Below, in pieces: positions 1 through 11,406 of a stretch of 64,000 nt of DNA. The notes beneath the pieces were generated by a model. The model saw nothing but the letters and a program-made list of their open reading frames with translations. It ran no database searches and was not told where the DNA came from. Source of the stretch: Epiperipatus broadwayi (Eukaryota > Onychophora > Udeonychophora > Euonychophora > Peripatidae); contig JAQFVV010012423.1 of assembly GCA_028023455.1 (NCBI GenBank), positions 6,430,269 through 6,494,268 of the forward strand, in the 5' to 3' direction. The position numbers were made by a program, and so were the translations under genes. Position 1 is the first letter of the stretch, and each line of letters begins with the position of its first letter.

Positions 1-49
1 GAAAACAAGGAAGTGAAGTTTTAGGGAGTCTGATATTTAAAGAATATAA

Positions 50-280
50 TTCGGGAAACCTTTAAAGGGGGGTGGGCTTTTAAATTGTAATATTATCAAA
101 AAGAAGAAGAATGGAGGGGATATAAGAAATAAGCAAAAGATGATTGATTTAGATATAAGTGTAGACATGGAGAGGGAATGGTTTTGTAAGATTAGTGGTA
201 AGAAAGTTTGTTATAAACATAATGGAGAAGAAGGAAGAAAAAGAATTTATAAAAGAGTAGTTAGAAAAACAAATTTTTAA
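50..280 (+). pseudogene. Possible ORF1 C-terminal fragment of the first LINE
   Basis: An open frame of about 76 codons follows a stop at 47-49 and ends with TAA at 278-280, just before the endonuclease reading begins. It is lysine/arginine-rich, with a second half containing WFCKISGKKVCYKHNG. Its position just upstream of the endonuclease matches the C-terminus of a LINE ORF1 (nucleic-acid-binding protein). No diagnostic zinc-knuckle array or RRM is visible, so the call rests mainly on position. Confidence 0.4.
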
Positions 281-1228
281 AATTGGGTTTTTGAATATGC
301 AAGGTGGTAGGAGACCAGAAAAATGGCTGGAATTAAATAAAGCAATTGAAAATGAAGGGCTTGAGGTATTAGCAGTAGTGGAAACTCATCTAAGAGAAGA
401 AGAAGAAACTATTTTGGAAGAGGTAGTATGGCAGGGTATAAACAGAAAAGAAAAAGAAAAAAGGGGTGGTGGTATAGGTGTTATATCAGAAAAAATTTTA
501 AATACTGTTAAATGTCAAGAACATTTGTGGGTTGAAATAAGGTTGGGTAGACAAGAATGGATGGTGGCTGCAGTGTATATCGCCACTGGAGATAGTCAAA
601 CTGTAATGGAGTGGAACAATAGTATATATGAGTGCCTAGTTAAGGATATACAGAGTTTTAAAGAAAAGGGGAAGAGAATAATGGTTATAGGGGATATGAA
701 TGGGCATATTGAAGAAATTAATGATGTAGATAATAAGAATGGTCAGTTTTTGAAGGAATTTTGTCAAAAAGTAAATTTGAGCATTGGGAATTTATCAAAT
801 GTATATGATGTACAATACACATGGTCTAGGAATAATGTATTTCACACAATAGATTATGTATTGGTAGAGAAAAAGGGAATGAATAAAATACAAAAATTAA
901 GGTGTTTGATAATGAAGAGAGAGTGTGTAATAGTGATCATAACTCTATTGTAATAGAAATGGTTAGTAATGTGATGGAGGATAGAAATAAAGGTAGAAAT
1001 AATAGTGAAAGATGTGGATGGAGAGTGAATGATAAGAATAAGTTGGAAGAGTATAAAATAAAAGTTGAAAAAACCATGGAGCAATTGGTTGGGGATGAGT
1101 ATAAGGACTGGTGTGGTGAAGTAGAAAAAGTGGCAAATAGGGTTTTAGTCGAGAATATGAAGAAGAATAAAAGTAATAAAAAAATGAGAGTTAGTAAAAG
1201 AGAGGAAAAAAGCATGCAGAGAATATAA
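281..1228 (+). pseudogene. LINE AP-type endonuclease domain, frameshifted
   Basis: The reading can be followed upstream of the first ATG (291), beginning near KIGFLNMQGGRRPEKW, the usual N-terminal LINE endonuclease strand. It continues through VVETHL (catalytic E region), the GGGIGV glycine strand, and MVIGDMNGHI (the GDxN catalytic motif). TIDYVLV near 850-870 is the expected D of the IDYILV motif. After about residue 200 the frame shifts (+) and the text resumes in 902-1228, where CNSDHNSIVIEM supplies the SDH motif. In an intact element this domain nicks target DNA for target-primed reverse transcription. It is non-functional here because of the frameshift and later stops. Confidence 0.85.
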
Positions 1229-1310
1229 GTGTGCTATTAAGAATAAAGAAAGTGAAAATGATATTAATGCTAAATGGGGAAAGTACTTAGAAAAAAAGAA
1301 GCTAGCTAAA

Positions 1311-2476
1311 ATGGATAATTATAGAAAGAGGATGAAGTTAAATAATAAATTGTTGGAGGATATTAATAAAAGTGGAAGAGATGGGAGTAAAAAATTTTGG
1401 AATTACATTAAAAGAAGAAATGTAGGGGAAAGAGAGATAGTATTAATAGATGATGAGGGAATAGAATGTAGCTCTAGAGGTGAGCTAGAGAAAATCTTAA
1501 ATAGATATGTAATGGATATAGAAAAGATGTTATATATGAAGGAATTAGTGATAGAAAACATGAAAGCAGTTAGTAGTGGGAATATTAGGTTCACAAAAAA
1601 TGAATTGAATGAGGCAGGAAAGAGATTGAAAAGTGGAAAGGCGAGAGGTTTAGATGGATGGGCAGCAGAGATGGTAATGAATTTAGGGCATAGAGCAAAA
1701 GCAAAGTTATTATCATATTTTAATAAGATGGTGCAGAAGACAGTTTTTCCGGGTAGTTGGAGTAATACAAGAATAAGATTATTATTTAAAGGAAAGGATA
1801 AGGACCATAGAAAGTTAAATAATTATAGACCGATAGTGGTAACATCAGTTTTATATAAAGTTTTTGCATATATCGTAGCTGGAAGAGTTGTAAAATGGAT
1901 GGAAGGGAATAATGTAGTGGGGGAAATGCAAGGAGGTTTTAGGTCAGATAGGTGTATAGAAGATAGTTTGTTTGTAGTTACACAACTTATGGAGATGAGT
2001 ATGAATTCAGATAGATCATTATATATGAGTTTTATAGATATAGAGAAAGCATATGATAGAATAAATAGAAATAGATTATGGGTAAGATTAGCCAATTTGG
2101 AATGGATGAAGCTTTAGTAAATATTAAGAAATTATATGAAAATAACTATTATACTTACCAATTAGGGGATATAGAATCAGTTAAAGTTAAAAATGGAGTG
2201 GGATTAAGGCAAGGATGCCCTATGTCACCGATTTTGTTTTTGTTGTTTTTGATTGAAATGGAGAAAGCAATAGAAAGACTAGGAAGAGGGGTAGAGATAC
2301 CATTACTAGGTAGCAAAGGAGTATATACTTTGTCGGATCTTTTTTTTTCAGATGATATCTTTTTATGTGCAGAAAGAAGAGAAGATATGGATATTATATT
2401 GAGGACATGTGCAAGGGTGGGTAAAGAGATGGGGATTAAATTTAGTGAAGAAAAATCAAATATAATGATTGGTTAA
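1311..2476 (+). pseudogene. LINE reverse transcriptase domain, frameshifted
   Basis: The first segment (1311-2117) carries SGKARGLDGWAAEMV (RT motif 0/1), NNYRPIVVTSVLYKVF (motif 2) and SFIDIEKAYDRINR (motif A, catalytic D). The frame then shifts, and 2078-2476 carries GLRQGCPMSPILF (motif B) and LFFSDDIFL, in which FSDD replaces the usual F/YADD of motif C. EEKSNIMIG is motif D. The order and spacing are normal for non-LTR RTs. The two ORFs overlap in different frames between 2078 and 2117, so one indel broke the gene. The Ala-to-Ser change in FSDD may be decay. Confidence 0.92.
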
Positions 2477-2591
2477 TACTGGGGAAAGAGAAGATGTAGA
2501 ATTTTTATTAGGGGGATATAAAGTTAAGTGGGGTGAATAGATATAGGTATTTGGGAATCATCTTATGTAATCAGAAAAATTGCTTGGTTGA

Positions 2592-3487
2592 ATGCGAGAA
2601 AAATTGGTAAATGAAGCAAAGAAAAGAAAAGGTTTGGTAAAGAAACTAACAGTATTTTCATATAATAAATATGATGTAGCTAGAATTGTATGGAAGGGAG
2701 TTGCAGTAGCAGGGTTAACATATGGTAATGATGCATTATGTGTTAGTAAAAGGATTTTAGATTATTTAGAGAAAGTACAAAGGGAAGTAGAAGACATGCA
2801 TTAGATGCAGAGATGTGGACAGCAAAGGAGGCAATTCAAGGAGAAATGGGATGATCAAGTTTCTATATGAGAGATGCAAAAAGTAAAATGAAAATGTTTG
2901 GTAGGGTTGCAGTTTATAGATAGTAAAAGAATAGCTAAAATAGTGTTTAATTGGGTTATGAGTAAAGGGCAGGTAACAAGATGGGTGAGAAAGGTAATGC
3001 AGTATGCAAAAGATTTGGATAAAGAATTTATATTGGTATACTTGTATAAAAGGTGGGATGATTGTGTTAGGAGAATTGTTGAGTGTTATAGTGGTAAGGA
3101 ATGGGATAAAAGAATAGAAGCATTAATAAAAATAGGAAGTTGGAGAGATGGAGAAGTAGTATGGAGGGTAAGAAGAGTTTAAATATATACAGAAGTAAAC
3201 AGAATATTGAAAGCGAGTTAATTTATGACAATAGTAAGGAAGGTAGTTTATTGTTTAAGGCTCGAACAGGATCTTTAGCAACAAGAGAATATACATGTAA
3301 ATGGAAAACTATGAGTGATTTAGCGTGCAAATTGTGTAAGGAAAGTATAGAAAATATTAGGCATCTGTTGATTAAATGTAAATGCTTGAAAGCAGAAAGG
3401 GTACAGATAATGAAGTTATGGGAGAATAGATATGAACAAAGTGACTATACAGAAAGTGAGTTATTAGTTTTTATGCTGGGTTTGTGA
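2592..3487 (+). pseudogene. LINE ORF2 C-terminal region with CCHC knuckle
   Basis: Three successive reading frames (2592-2804, 2898-3182, 3140-3487) continue the same protein. The first contains GVAVAGLTYGNDALCVSK, the LINE thumb region (usually YG.E...). The last contains CKLCKESIENIRHLLIKC, a C-x2-C-x8-H-x4-C finger typical of the C-termini of several LINE clades. The stop is at about 3485-3487. The roughly 180 bp after it form the 3' UTR and ATCAC-type tail. Frame breaks make it non-coding today. Confidence 0.8.
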
Positions 3488-3682
3488 AAAGATAAGGGGG
3501 ATTTAGATTTAAAGGCCATAGAGTTGACAAAGATTATGTTGTGGAAATGGAATGGGGCAGAATATGGGAAGACTTAGAGTGGGGAATGGAAAATAAAGTG
3601 GCTAACAGGTTTATCTGGGCATAGTTGCTGAGATATTCTTGACTTCGTTTAAGGAGAAGCCAAATACATCACATCACATCAC

Positions 3683-4613
3683 AGAGTTCAAATATATATA
3701 GAAATAAACAGAATATTAGGTGCGAGTTAATATATGATAATAGTAATGGAAGTAGTTTATTGTTTAAGGCTCAAACAGAATCTTTAGCAACAAGAGAATA
3801 ACATGTAAATGGAAAAATATGGGTGATTTAGTTTGTAAATTATGTAAGGAAGGAATAGAAAATATTAGGCATTTGTTACTTGAATGTAATTGCATGAAAA
3901 CAAAAAGAGCACATATAATGAAGTTATGGAAAAATAAATATGAAATATGAAAAAAGTGATTATACAGAAAGTGGATTATTGGTTTTTATGCTGGGTTTGG
4001 AAAAAGATAAGGGGAATTTAGATATAAAGGCTATAGAGTTGGCAAAGATTATGTTAGGGAAATGAGATGGAGCAGAATATGGAAAAATTTAGACTGGAGA
4101 ATGTAAAATTAAGTAGCTAACAAGTTTTTTTTTGGTATAATTGCTGAGAGATTCTTGACTTCATTTAAGAAGAAACTACAGTACATCACATCACATCACC
4201 ATAGAGTTGACAAAGATTATGTTGTGGGAGATTCCTGACTTCATTTAAGGAGAAGTCATGGTACATCACATCACAATATTAGGTATCTATTAATTGAATA
4301 TAAATGCCTACAAGCTGAAAGGGTACAAGTAATAAAAATAAATATAATCAAAGTGATTATACAGAAAGTGGATTCTTGTTTTTTATGCTGGATTTGGAAA
4401 AAAATAAGGGGGATCTAGATATAAAGGCCAGAGAGTGGACAAAGATAATGTTATAAAAATGAGATAGAGCAGGATAGAAAGAAGAATATGGGAAAAACAG
4501 GGTGGGCAATAAAAAGGGAAGGAAAGTTGGCTAACAGGTTTCTTTGAGCATAGTGGCTGAAAGATTCCTGACTCTGATAAAGGGTAAGTTACAATGCATC
4601 ACATCACAACATG
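3683..4613 (+). repeat. Tandem array of three 5'-truncated LINE 3' ends
   Basis: Three further 3' fragments of the LINE lie head to tail. Copy 2 (3683-4199) matches the main copy from about 3174 to its tail and repeats the knuckle text with changes. Copy 3 (4200-4273) starts at the ATAGAGTTGACAAAG site (3519 equivalent) and has an internal deletion. Copy 4 (about 4275-4613) starts at the AATATTAGGCATC equivalent (about 3354). Every copy ends in a run of CATCA/ATCAC. The junctions fall exactly at the tails, which suggests each copy inserted into or was primed by the preceding tail. Confidence 0.85.
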
Positions 4614-5063
4614 CATACTTCGGGAAAATATTTTTTGGCAGGATTTGTTAGACTATATAGAGAAATTTTTGATTCAGTTTTGACTTTTTTAGCTATAGTT
4701 TAATTATTCAGTTTTTATTATTGATTTGTTATTTATTAAAAAATAAATAAACTTAAAATTTGAGATTAAAAATGCTGCAAAAAAGTATTTGTTTACAAAT
4801 AGACTGGTAAATTATGTCTGAATGATGATATATAAATGTTCAAAAAACATATTCAAAGGAAGGAGTGACATACTTTCCAAAACAGTCTTTTTTGTCTATG
4901 TTTATTATTTAAAAACCAAGATGTAATATTTTAATAGATATCATTTATAAAGCCAAATATAAAAAACAATAAAATTACAAATTAATTTTTATAATCTCTA
5001 ATCTTGATAAAAGATATTTTTAATGCTGTATAAATAAAACATGCAAGTAGCTACAAGTAGATT
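4614..5063. other. Anonymous A+T-rich spacer
   Basis: No coding signal, repeat family or RNA gene is recognisable here. The sequence is A/T-rich with short homopolymers. Confidence 0.6.
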
Positions 5064-5157
5064 CACAGAGGCAAAACTCCCCATACAGTAGCGCCACTCA
5101 GTACAAGCCAAAGTAATCATTGGATGCAGAAAGTCTGGTGACCATGTGATGTTTGAT
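5064..5157 (+). repeat. Hairpin-family (FB-A) remnant
   Basis: Contains GGCAAAACTCCCCATACAGT, the left arm of a family whose best copy is at 52602. It also holds the reverse complement of that family's inner text (ATCATTGGATGCAG versus CTGGCATCCATTGATTACTC near 52773) and the shared tail word CCATGTGATGTTTGATGG. It appears to be a deletion derivative lacking one arm. Confidence 0.6.
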
Positions 5158-7350
5158 GGTTTAATAGCTATAAGTAGCTTAGAAAGGAGATACATGTTTA
5201 AATCAAAAGAATGGTGGATAGATAAATAGAACTATTCATGAATGGTACAATAAACAAATTTATTATATTTTTACAGCAACATTAATTAATCTTGTATTAG
5301 CAAATCAGTTTATTTGATTTTAAACAACTATTTTAAAATTATTAATCTTAATTTTACGATTATAATTTTACAATTAATTTTATTATATTATTTAACAATG
5401 AAAAAAATACTGTTCCTTCAACAGCTTAAATTGGCAATAATAATATAGCATTATTGATAATATTGTGATAATTTGATCCCATCATGCACTTCAATTTTTA
5501 ATTGAAATAAAGAGTAGCTGATAATGATGAATTGGCAATAGTCGAATTTTAAAAATATATTTGCATTTTAACTTTTTTAGTAGCATCACATAAAACTCAA
5601 AAATTAATTTTTCTAAAAAAAATTATAGCTTTGGGTAATCCCATAATTAAAAATTACTCTCATATCTTTAACGAATTTTCATAATAAAAATGTTATACTG
5701 AATTTATTGTATGTATATAATAAAATTGAATTTTATATTAATTTAAAATTTCTTTGCGTTTAATATAAACAACAAGCTATACTTTAATATGCCTAAATAA
5801 ATTTACATCAATATATTTTATAATTTATCTCAGGAGATGTAAAGCATGTTTATGCAATGACTCCATATTTTATTATAATCACAAAATATGCTGTTGTTTT
5901 GTGATCCTGTATATTGTCATCATCCAAACAAACATTATTTTGAGAGCTTTATCCCCCCATGTAAGAATATCTAAATATCCATTTTGTCACTACTATCTGA
6001 TAGGCAGTTGTGTTGCTTACAATTTAAGGTACTTGAAAAAATTGAGATGATCACTGAGAAATTCTTAATTATCACATGAATTAATTTGTTTGATTAGATA
6101 CTTGCATCCATTGCAACCATTTATTATATATATATACATATTGTAACGATCGAAATGAAAGTGAAGATTGAATCTAACCGCAAACTACAATATCTGCTCT
6201 ACAGGGCACCATCTAGGCATTTAAACCTAGAAAAATTTATAGAGTAGGCAGATACGCGCTGTTAAGATTCCACTTTATTTAAATATTTAGATCGTTAGCC
6301 CAAGTCACTAGCTCAGTGGAACAGCAGAGATTATAAAATATAACTTTATATCTCAAATATAAAAAAAGTAAAAGCCACTGCCAGAAATTAACACATAAAA
6401 ATATTTATTTACGCACATATAAAATCATTCTAATTTGAGGAATAAGTTTAACATTTTAGATGTTTATATTAATCTTTAATTTTACATTTAAATAGATTTC
6501 AATAATGAGTTTAATATTTATTTAGTGAGTCAAGTATGAATAGACTATATAGATTGTATTTGAAAAGAAAATATTCTATCCCTTATTTAACCTTCGGCCA
6601 AAAAGTTCGCAGCTAAACTGGCGTCAATCCATCTGATACATTTAAGCATTCAATGTAGCATGAAAATACGACAATACAAAATACTGTACTGTCAGGAATG
6701 TAAGTCTGAACAATAAGTAGGGTTAGAGAAGACATTGTCTCTCCACCAACAGGAATGCGACATCTGTTGGTGAGTAGAACAATAAACATAAAACTCCATA
6801 GGAATGGATTGCGGTCCTTTGCCGTCTTACAAACCCATCCATAGGCAAACAGAAGGTGTGGTGTATATATGCAATCCTGCCCATAGCGGATCTCATACTA
6901 CATCTACTATTACACAAATATATCAAAACCATTGAGCCAATTCAACTACGAACGAATAACCTAAGATTACCCTCCCTTAATATAACTTTACAAAACTATC
7001 TAGCCATTCATGCCTGACTTAAATTTAACATTTATTATATTCGCACAGATGAATTTTATAAAATTTGTTTTAAAATGTTGAGTATAGATCGGCTGCACAG
7101 ATTTCATGGTTAAAAACATTCCAAAATAAACATAACCGATCAAAATACAAAGTCATCGATAATGTCAATTGCATAGGGAATACAAAAAAACCCAAATGGT
7201 GTTCATCATAAGACACCACAGTGACATGATGACTTATATATTCCAATCGACTATGAAACAGCAACATAATTAACCGCTAACGAATCTATGCAACGTCTAT
7301 ACCCAACTTTAAATTTCATGCATTTAAATAATTTATACAATAAGTATTAA
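5158..7350. other. Anonymous spacer with a less A+T-rich patch
   Basis: Mostly A/T-rich. Between about 6150 and 6340 there is a richer patch with nested short inverted repeats (CTAGG...CCTAG near 6212-6230) and a lone tRNA box-A-like word TAGCTCAGTGG near 6312, with no matching box B. At 6745-6775 CACCAACAG and CTGTTGGTG form a short stem. The 6560-7280 patch has near-random composition and no recognisable protein on either strand. Confidence 0.4.
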
Positions 7351-7411
7351 TAAACAGAGCAAAACTCTCCATACAGTATTGCCACCTGTATGGAGAGTTT
7401 TGCTCTGTTTA
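7351..7411. repeat. Perfect 26-bp hairpin, reduced copy of family FB-A
   Basis: The left arm 7351-7376 (TAAACAGAGCAAAACTCTCC then ATACAG) and right arm 7386-7411 are exact reverse complements around a 9-nt loop (TATTGCCAC). The arms match the 5064 and 35345 copies. About 30 bp downstream is the family tail word CATGTGATGCTTA (7446-7458). This looks like an element that has lost all of its inner sequence. Confidence 0.85.
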
Positions 7412-7597
7412 TCAACAATTAATGTGCTAGTATAGGAAATGTGATCATGTGATGCTTAATAAGTATTAATACAAATAAAAAAATAATAAAATGGAAATGA
7501 TTTTTTTTCCAAAGCAAAACATATAAAATTTTAAACATTATCAATTGATTTTAAACTTAAAAGTCAGATAGAAATTCATAACCTTGAACAAAACTTC

Positions 7598-7940
7598 TTA
7601 ATTATTTTTAAATTTAGAGTTCATGTCAATATAGCTTATGGTAGAAGAGTCCAGGTTTCTGTTTTTTAATTCCCGCAACATCTCCATTGGAAAATAATGT
7701 TCTGGAGGTGGCATTAGCTCGTTCCATTCTGGTATCACAGTCTTTTCCTTTTTTTTTAAATAAGTGAGAGAGAATGACAAGTGCGTCTTGTCGTTCATCT
7801 CCCCAAATCAAGTTCGAAAACCTTCTGGAACTAAATATTTTTCTTTTTATAGTCCTCCTATGGATTCCACGAACAAAGATGTCACTGTTCCATTTTTTCG
7901 TTATGGCCGGGCCTTTATTTGCTGCTTTTATATTGGACAA
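7598..7940 (-). pseudogene. Coding-like relic of unknown identity, frame broken at an A-run
   Basis: On the minus strand two overlapping frames read like ordinary protein rather than A/T-rich noise. Upstream is a basic segment (GIHRRTIKRKIFSSRRFSN, then IWGDERQDALVILSHLF). After a run of nine A (T on the + strand, 7750-7758) the better text is in another frame (VIPEWNELMPPPEHYFPMEM, then LRELKNRNLDSSTI). The first frame also stays open to the stop at 7626. A single indel in the A-run would join the two halves. I do not recognise the family. It could be a terminal exon of a host gene, a processed pseudogene, or chance. No poly(A) signal or clear acceptor was fixed. Confidence 0.3.
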
Positions 7941-10441
7941 GCTAATTCTTTATTCCTTATCTAATTTTGATCTGACTTTTTAATTACACAGCTTTTGGAT
8001 AATTAATAAACAATCATTTCCATTTACAAAAATATTTTATCTTTAAGTCTTGTACTTTTTTTTTTATAAAAAAGTACGTTCAAATACTTATTTATTTGTT
8101 TTTTTTTTTAAAAAAAATATTTTTAAAGTTTTGAATCTGTGCGAATATATACGTTTAACAAACATTTTAATTTTAGCGTTTAGTTGTTTTTTTTTTTTTT
8201 AATAGATTTTATTTTTATTTGTGAACTTTAAGATTTTATTCTAAATTAATGTAACGACATATTTATATATCGTTTCAATATATATATATATATTAAATGT
8301 AAAAGTATAATACCTGCTATAAAAAATATTATATGTAATATATAAATAAACAATTTAACGGTAAAAAATATTATATCATATTACTACGTAATTGAAAGCG
8401 CTACTAAAGAATTTAAAATATAATATTTTTTACCATTAAATTGTTTATATATATATGATTTTATTTCTTTATAATATATATATATTGTACCTACTGAAAT
8501 TGACTTTAATTTCAATATGTGATATAAGATCAAGCATAAAAATTATGCATTAATCTGAACAGTGTTGAGATGGTTGCTATGACAATAGAATATTAGGGCA
8601 AAGAATGTATTATTATTATTATGATGTAAATTAATAAATTAATTTTCTTCATTTAAAAAGAACACATGGAAATAATAAAAATTGTAAATTTAATAAAAGT
8701 TATTAATATTTCTTTATTCTTTTTATTTTTGTTTAGTGCACTCATAATTTAATTTGTCACAAACATTACAAACAAATATTTAATATTCTGAACATGTACA
8801 TTTTTATGTTTACATTATATATGTAATGTTTAAATTGAAATAATATATATAAAGTATATGTTTCCAAACCAATATTATGAAAATGTAGTTAAAATATTTT
8901 GGTTTGTATTAAGTTAAAGAATATCTTATGTATTTCAAAGTGTAAATATTTTTGTGTGTAATCATTGTGAATTATTATTTTATATTTTTATTATTTACTG
9001 TTGTAAAATAAATTTTGGTTTTGAAATGCAGGATGAATCTAAATTTAATATTCGCATGAAGGAATGTAATCTTGGTTTCAATGCTGAATATGACATCAAT
9101 TATTGAAAAGGTATAAATAAGACTGAACAATTCAAAATTGCTCTCTAATATTTTTATTTTCATTAAAACAAGTTTGAATATTTTTATATAATTTATTTTC
9201 TAAGTTGTTATGATAATTAGAAAATGATAGACTAGAAAGGAAATATATTTGTTTGGAAAACCGACTGGTTTTTTTAAGCACTGGTCAAGGGAAAGATAAA
9301 GAAACTTCTAAATTCAAATTCATTTTAATTTGTTATGCTGAAAAATGATTGTTATGAGTAAGCAAAACATTTTGATTATTTCAATATAGGATTTGAATCA
9401 ATTTATTTATGGGTGGCTTATGTTACAATTGACAGCCAGCATCTGCTTGCGTATAATGCTATTTATGATACCAAATGTTTTATTATACCAAGGATGATAA
9501 ATTAATACTTCATGTCTATTGGGAATTTGATAACATTTTTTTTTGGATAACTATACATAATATATTCTACATTGACTAGATTTATAAATCATACTGAATT
9601 ATTTAAAGCTCACAGGATGAATATTTGATGTATTGTGTTTCTTTGGAGTATGTAAAAGGACTTTATTTAGGTCATATATAAATGTGTATTATGTTTATTT
9701 ATTTTATTAATATTATTGGTTATGATATTGTAAGTTGATAAATTGTTTGTTCATATATATAAAAATAGAAGAATGTTAAATCCTAATTTAAATTAAAAAT
9801 TTATATTCTAAATTGTAATGGTTTAAATTTTTAGTTTGAAATATGTTTATTTGTTGATTGCATATTATCTTTAATAAACAGGTTGTAAGTATTGAAAACT
9901 TAAGTGATTATATTGAAACAACTATTTCTTAATATTATATTTTCTAAATAAAGTAGATGAATAAACATATCTATTGTTTTAATTTATTTTTATAAACTAT
10001 TATGTGATGAATATTATATAATTACGATTAAGTTTCTTGTATTTTAAATTGTGTATGTGCGTAACAACACTTTTGTTTAATATGAATTCTTTATATTATA
10101 TATTAGACATAAAATAGGCAAATCTTTGCAGTATAAGTACCTATTTTTCTTGATAATAATTCAGATGAAGGATATACTTAACGATATTGAACTGGAATTT
10201 ATTTTAAAGACATTTCATTATTTATTTATTTATTATTTTTATCAATAAATATTAATTCAGTTTAACAAGGAAACTCGATTTAATAATAATTTTAATTAGT
10301 TATGCATAACTGTTAGCTAATTTAATTATAATGTTTAGCAGTTATATACTGATTTACACATTACATTTCATACATTAAATAATTATAAAATAGCCAAGAA
10401 ATTAGCGATTGGATTGGTAAGTAGATATCATTATATATTAC

Positions 10442-10446
<5 letters not shown>
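7941..10446. other. Long A+T-rich spacer with a small inverted repeat
   Basis: No gene is recognisable. At 8341-8376 and 8416-8452 a pair of roughly 35-bp arms (AACAATTTAACGGTAAAAAA and its near complement) flank a 40-bp centre, probably a small foldback remnant. TA-dinucleotide tracts occur at about 8278-8294 and 8440-8490. Confidence 0.5.
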
Positions 10447-10571
<125 letters not shown>

Positions 10572-11311
10572 TGTTGTTATTTAATCTGGGAACAATTAAT
10601 ATAATGAATTAGTATTCGTAATTTTAAAAGGTACATATTTTATATTATAACAGATTAAGTGATAACTGATTAAAACAATCATCGTAAATATTTTAGCGGT
10701 TATATATAATAGTTATCTCAGATAAAATTTATATTTGAATAAGGTTAATAATTTATAAAGTATAACTATTTTAGTACATTCAAAGCAAATAAAGATTATA
10801 ATTAGATGCTAATATATCATTTTAAATTATTAAAATACTTATTATGGTAATTCGTTATTTGATTAGAAAGATAATAATTTTATGTTGCTATAAAATTGAT
10901 AATTATATGCACTGAGATTGATATTTGATTATACTAGTTAGAATGATTTAGTTTGTCTAAATTTGAAGTTCATTGAAGTAGTCTATGTTTAATATAATAT
11001 TAGCCTTCTAATAATCACTTGATTTAAAATGAATTATTAGTAATATAATGCATATTGTAGTTGGCTAAAATTTAGTGTTTAATGTTTAGGCTTTGTTGAT
11101 TAAAAGATAACCATTACAATTTCCTATCCATATTCGTAGAGGCATTAAATAAAAGTCATATCTATTTTGTATCGCTATGATTTGGATGCTGTAATTTGTA
11201 AGGTTATTTGAAGTGTTGGCTTTCATTTTTATACCATTTTAATTTAAGCTGCAGGGTATGTCAAATAAATTGAATACTGTATTGCACATTTTGTTTCATT
11301 ACAATTTTAGC

Positions 11312-11406
11312 ATTGGTGGTCGAGAGGTCAGCGCGACTGCCTTGCACTTGCAGGCAGTTGCCCGGGTTGCGGATTCGTGTCCCGGCCGATGCTATGACAC
11401 TTAAAT
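11312..11406 (+). mobile_element. tRNA-derived SINE, copy 1
   Basis: G+C-rich islet in A/T-rich DNA. It contains an RNA polymerase III box A (TGGTCGAGAGG, about 11317), an anticodon-arm-like inverted repeat (ACTGCCTTGCAC...GCAGGCAGT) and a degraded box B (GGATTCGTGTCCC). It ends with GATGCTATGACACTTAAATA and then a TA tract. The same roughly 90-bp unit recurs at 29279, 37376 and 59667, and in part at 27676, so it is a dispersed SINE and not a single tRNA gene. The source tRNA cannot be fixed because the anticodon loop is altered. Confidence 0.85.

Larger units (their letters stand above)
1..3682 (+). mobile_element. Degenerate non-LTR retrotransposon (LINE), 3' complete, 5' end outside or at window edge
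   Basis: Purine-rich sense strand running from the window edge to an ATCAC-type simple-repeat tail at about 3666-3682. In order it shows the end of a possible ORF1 (50-280), an AP-type endonuclease (from about 281), a reverse transcriptase (1311-2476) and a C-terminal region with a CCHC knuckle (2592-3487), spread over all three frames. This order and the missing LTRs define a LINE. It is inactive, with at least five frame breaks and several stops. I cannot assign the clade; the simple-repeat tail and C-x2-C-x8-H-x4-C knuckle suit R1/I/Nimb-like or RTE-X-like groups. It continues directly into further copies of its own 3' end. Confidence 0.9.

Noticed and set aside
854-2095. Minus-strand open frames opposite the first LINE
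   Set aside because: Antisense shadows of an A/G-rich coding strand, with T/C-rich low-complexity translation.
6312-6322. TAGCTCAGTGG as a tRNA box A
   Set aside because: No box B, no acceptor stem and no cloverleaf can be drawn; not a tRNA gene.
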